DNA of 6,643 nucleotides from Cyanobacteria bacterium UBA8803 (GTDB taxonomy: Bacteria; Cyanobacteriota; Cyanobacteriia; Cyanobacteriales; Coleofasciculaceae): assembly GCA_003505715.1 (NCBI GenBank), contig DNXU01000204.1:22077-28719 (forward strand). The letters are read 5' to 3'. Numbering within the stretch: position 1 is the first letter of the stretch; each line of letters begins with the position of its first letter. Made by a program: the position numbers and the translations under genes. This document shows positions 5,745 to 6,643 of the stretch, in pieces. Below the pieces are notes generated by a model that was not told the origin of the DNA, did no database searches, and saw only the letters and a list, made by a program, of their open reading frames with translations.

Positions 5745-6643
5745 TGACCTGCCCCCACTACGCGATCGCTTACAGATACAATGCGGAACATACCTACCTC
5801 CATGTGATAGAGCAGATGGCAGTGGAACGCCCAGTTCCCCGGTGCATCCGCTGTGATATCTACAGACAGTCTCTCTGCTGGCTTGACGTTAATAGTGTGC
5901 TTGCGCGGGTTGTGCGAACCACTGCCATTGTCGAGTTCCATCCACATTCCGTGCAGATGGATGGGGTGTTCCATCATGGTGTCGTTCACAAATGTCAGGC
6001 GTAGACGTTCGCCGTTGTAAAAACGAATTGGCTCCTTTGCCTGCCCATACTTCTTGCCATCGAACGACCACATATACCGTTCCATGTTGCCCGTGAGGTG
6101 TAGCTCAATTTCTCGTTCGGGCTGGCGTTGGTCATACCCTGGCTTCAGGCTGCGTAGATCGGTGTAAACCAGTACACGATGGGTATCTGTACTCTCCAAG
6201 CCAATTCCCGGTTCATGCAGCCGACTTTGCACCATCATCGGCACACCTGCGTTTCCCGGTCCATGATTGTCTGGGCCATGCATCACGCCTTGATTATGTT
6301 GAGCATGTCCGCTATCACTCCCAAACATATTGTGTTGAGAATGTCCGCCATCATTCCCAGGCATATTATGTTGAGAATGTCCGCCATCATTCCCGGACAT
6401 ATTATGTTGAGCATGTCCGCTATCATTCCCAGACATATTGTGCTGAGCATGTCCGCTATCACTTCCGGACATATTGTGCTGAGCATGTCCGCCATCATTC
6501 CCAGACATATTGTGTTGAGCATGTCCACCCTCATCATGGTTCATACCCATATCAGCCATGCTTCGTAGGGGACGTGTTCGCCGTTCGGGGGTGGGTGCAG
6601 TCATACCCTGGCGCGGTGCTAGCGTTCCACGAGCATAGCCGCT
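5741..6643 (-). CDS. copA: Copper resistance multicopper oxidase CopA (PcoA type), 3' part only
   Basis: CopA/PcoA is a periplasmic multicopper oxidase of copper resistance, not the P-type ATPase of the same name. The frame is open to the right edge. The 13 codons before the ATG at 6604 encode GYARGTLAPRQG, a conserved CopA stretch, so that ATG is internal and the true start lies outside. Counting from the first codon in the window, 300 residues are visible. PLRSMADMGM is family-like and is followed by His/Met repeats (39-117). The C-terminal cupredoxin domain has HPIHLHG (H226, H229, H231) and HCHLLYHMEVGM (H274, C275, H276, H280, M285), a full set of C-terminal ligands for the type 1 site and trinuclear cluster. 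Missing here are the export signal, the first cupredoxin domains and their copper ligands. copB overlaps the stop codon, and a HIP1 octamer (5762-5769) lies near the 3' end. Confidence 0.94.
   Translation of the reverse strand, partial: SGYARGTLAPRQGMTAPTPERRTRPLRSMADMGMNHDEGGHAQHNMSGNDGGHAQHNMSGSDSGHAQHNMSGNDSGHAQHNMSGNDGGHSQHNMPGNDGGHSQHNMFGSDSGHAQHNQGVMHGPDNHGPGNAGVPMMVQSRLHEPGIGLESTDTHRVLVYTDLRSLKPGYDQRQPEREIELHLTGNMERYMWSFDGKKYGQAKEPIRFYNGERLRLTFVNDTMMEHPIHLHGMWMELDNGSGSHNPRKHTINVKPAERLSVDITADAPGNWAFHCHLLYHMEVGMFRIVSVSDRVVGAGQ
6293..6529 (-). repeat. 36-bp tandem repeat encoding His/Met-rich 12-residue units in CopA
   Basis: Six full 36-bp units and a 21-bp partial seventh encode G-[GS]-H-[AS]-Q-H-N-M-[SPF]-G-[NS]-D. 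Each full unit offers two His and one Met. The array follows MADMGMNHDEG, at the place where CopA proteins usually carry MxxHxxM-like copper-binding motifs. Units are nearly identical at DNA level, which suggests recent expansion and likely variation in copy number between strains. It also keeps other frames open, creating false ORFs on both strands. Confidence 0.92.

Noticed and set aside
6179..6568. Plus-strand open frame of 129 codons with repeated MSAII-type units, and a minus-strand 84-codon frame at 6283-6537
   Set aside because: Both arise because the 36-bp copA repeat is a multiple of three and keeps the other frames open. Neither has a supporting ribosome site or protein features, while the copA frame carries the family motifs.
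4653..6643. Copper genes considered as recently acquired from proteobacteria
   Set aside because: The CopA/CopB type is best known from proteobacteria, but copA carries a HIP1 octamer and nothing in base composition or flanking mobile DNA seen here marks recent transfer. A phylogeny would be needed.

Overview
The window looks like chromosomal DNA from a cyanobacterium, probably a filamentous one. Evidence: four exact HIP1 octamers (GCGATCGC at 2408, 3284, 3859 and 5762), short tandem heptamers of the kind common in cyanobacterial genomes (CCCATCA at the left edge, ATTCCCT inside the first gene), and a caspase-like protein with a DUF4384-like C-terminus, an architecture common in cyanobacteria. 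The genus cannot be fixed from the sequence.

Left half, plus strand: two genes for exported proteases, 56 bp apart and probably co-transcribed. The first (155-2260) is a metzincin-type zinc metalloprotease (HELGHNLGADH, downstream Met-turn). It has a signal peptide, a propeptide-like region, and a C-terminal tail of five 46-residue Trp-rich repeats resembling DUF7477. The second (2317-4554) is an orthocaspase/metacaspase-like C14 peptidase with an intact His/Cys dyad, a Tat-like leader and a C-terminal DUF4384-like region. Together they suggest proteolysis outside the cytoplasm, but no substrate can be read from the sequence.

Right half, minus strand: a copper-resistance pair, copA (multicopper oxidase, cut by the right edge) and copB (outer-membrane beta-barrel). 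They overlap by 4 bp (ATGA), so are probably translationally coupled. The visible part of CopA holds a His/Met-rich run of 12-residue tandem repeats and the C-terminal cupredoxin domain with a full set of copper ligands. CopB has the family's barrel, but its N-terminal region is an acidic Asn/Gln repeat array with no Met or Cys, where the family usually has Met/His-rich copper-binding motifs.

The two halves converge on a 98-bp intergenic gap holding an imperfect inverted repeat. No RNA gene, CRISPR array, insertion sequence or attachment site was seen. The points most worth a second look are the repeat-tailed metalloprotease next to an orthocaspase, the heptamer repeat translated in frame inside the metalloprotease, and the metal-ligand-free N-terminus of CopB.
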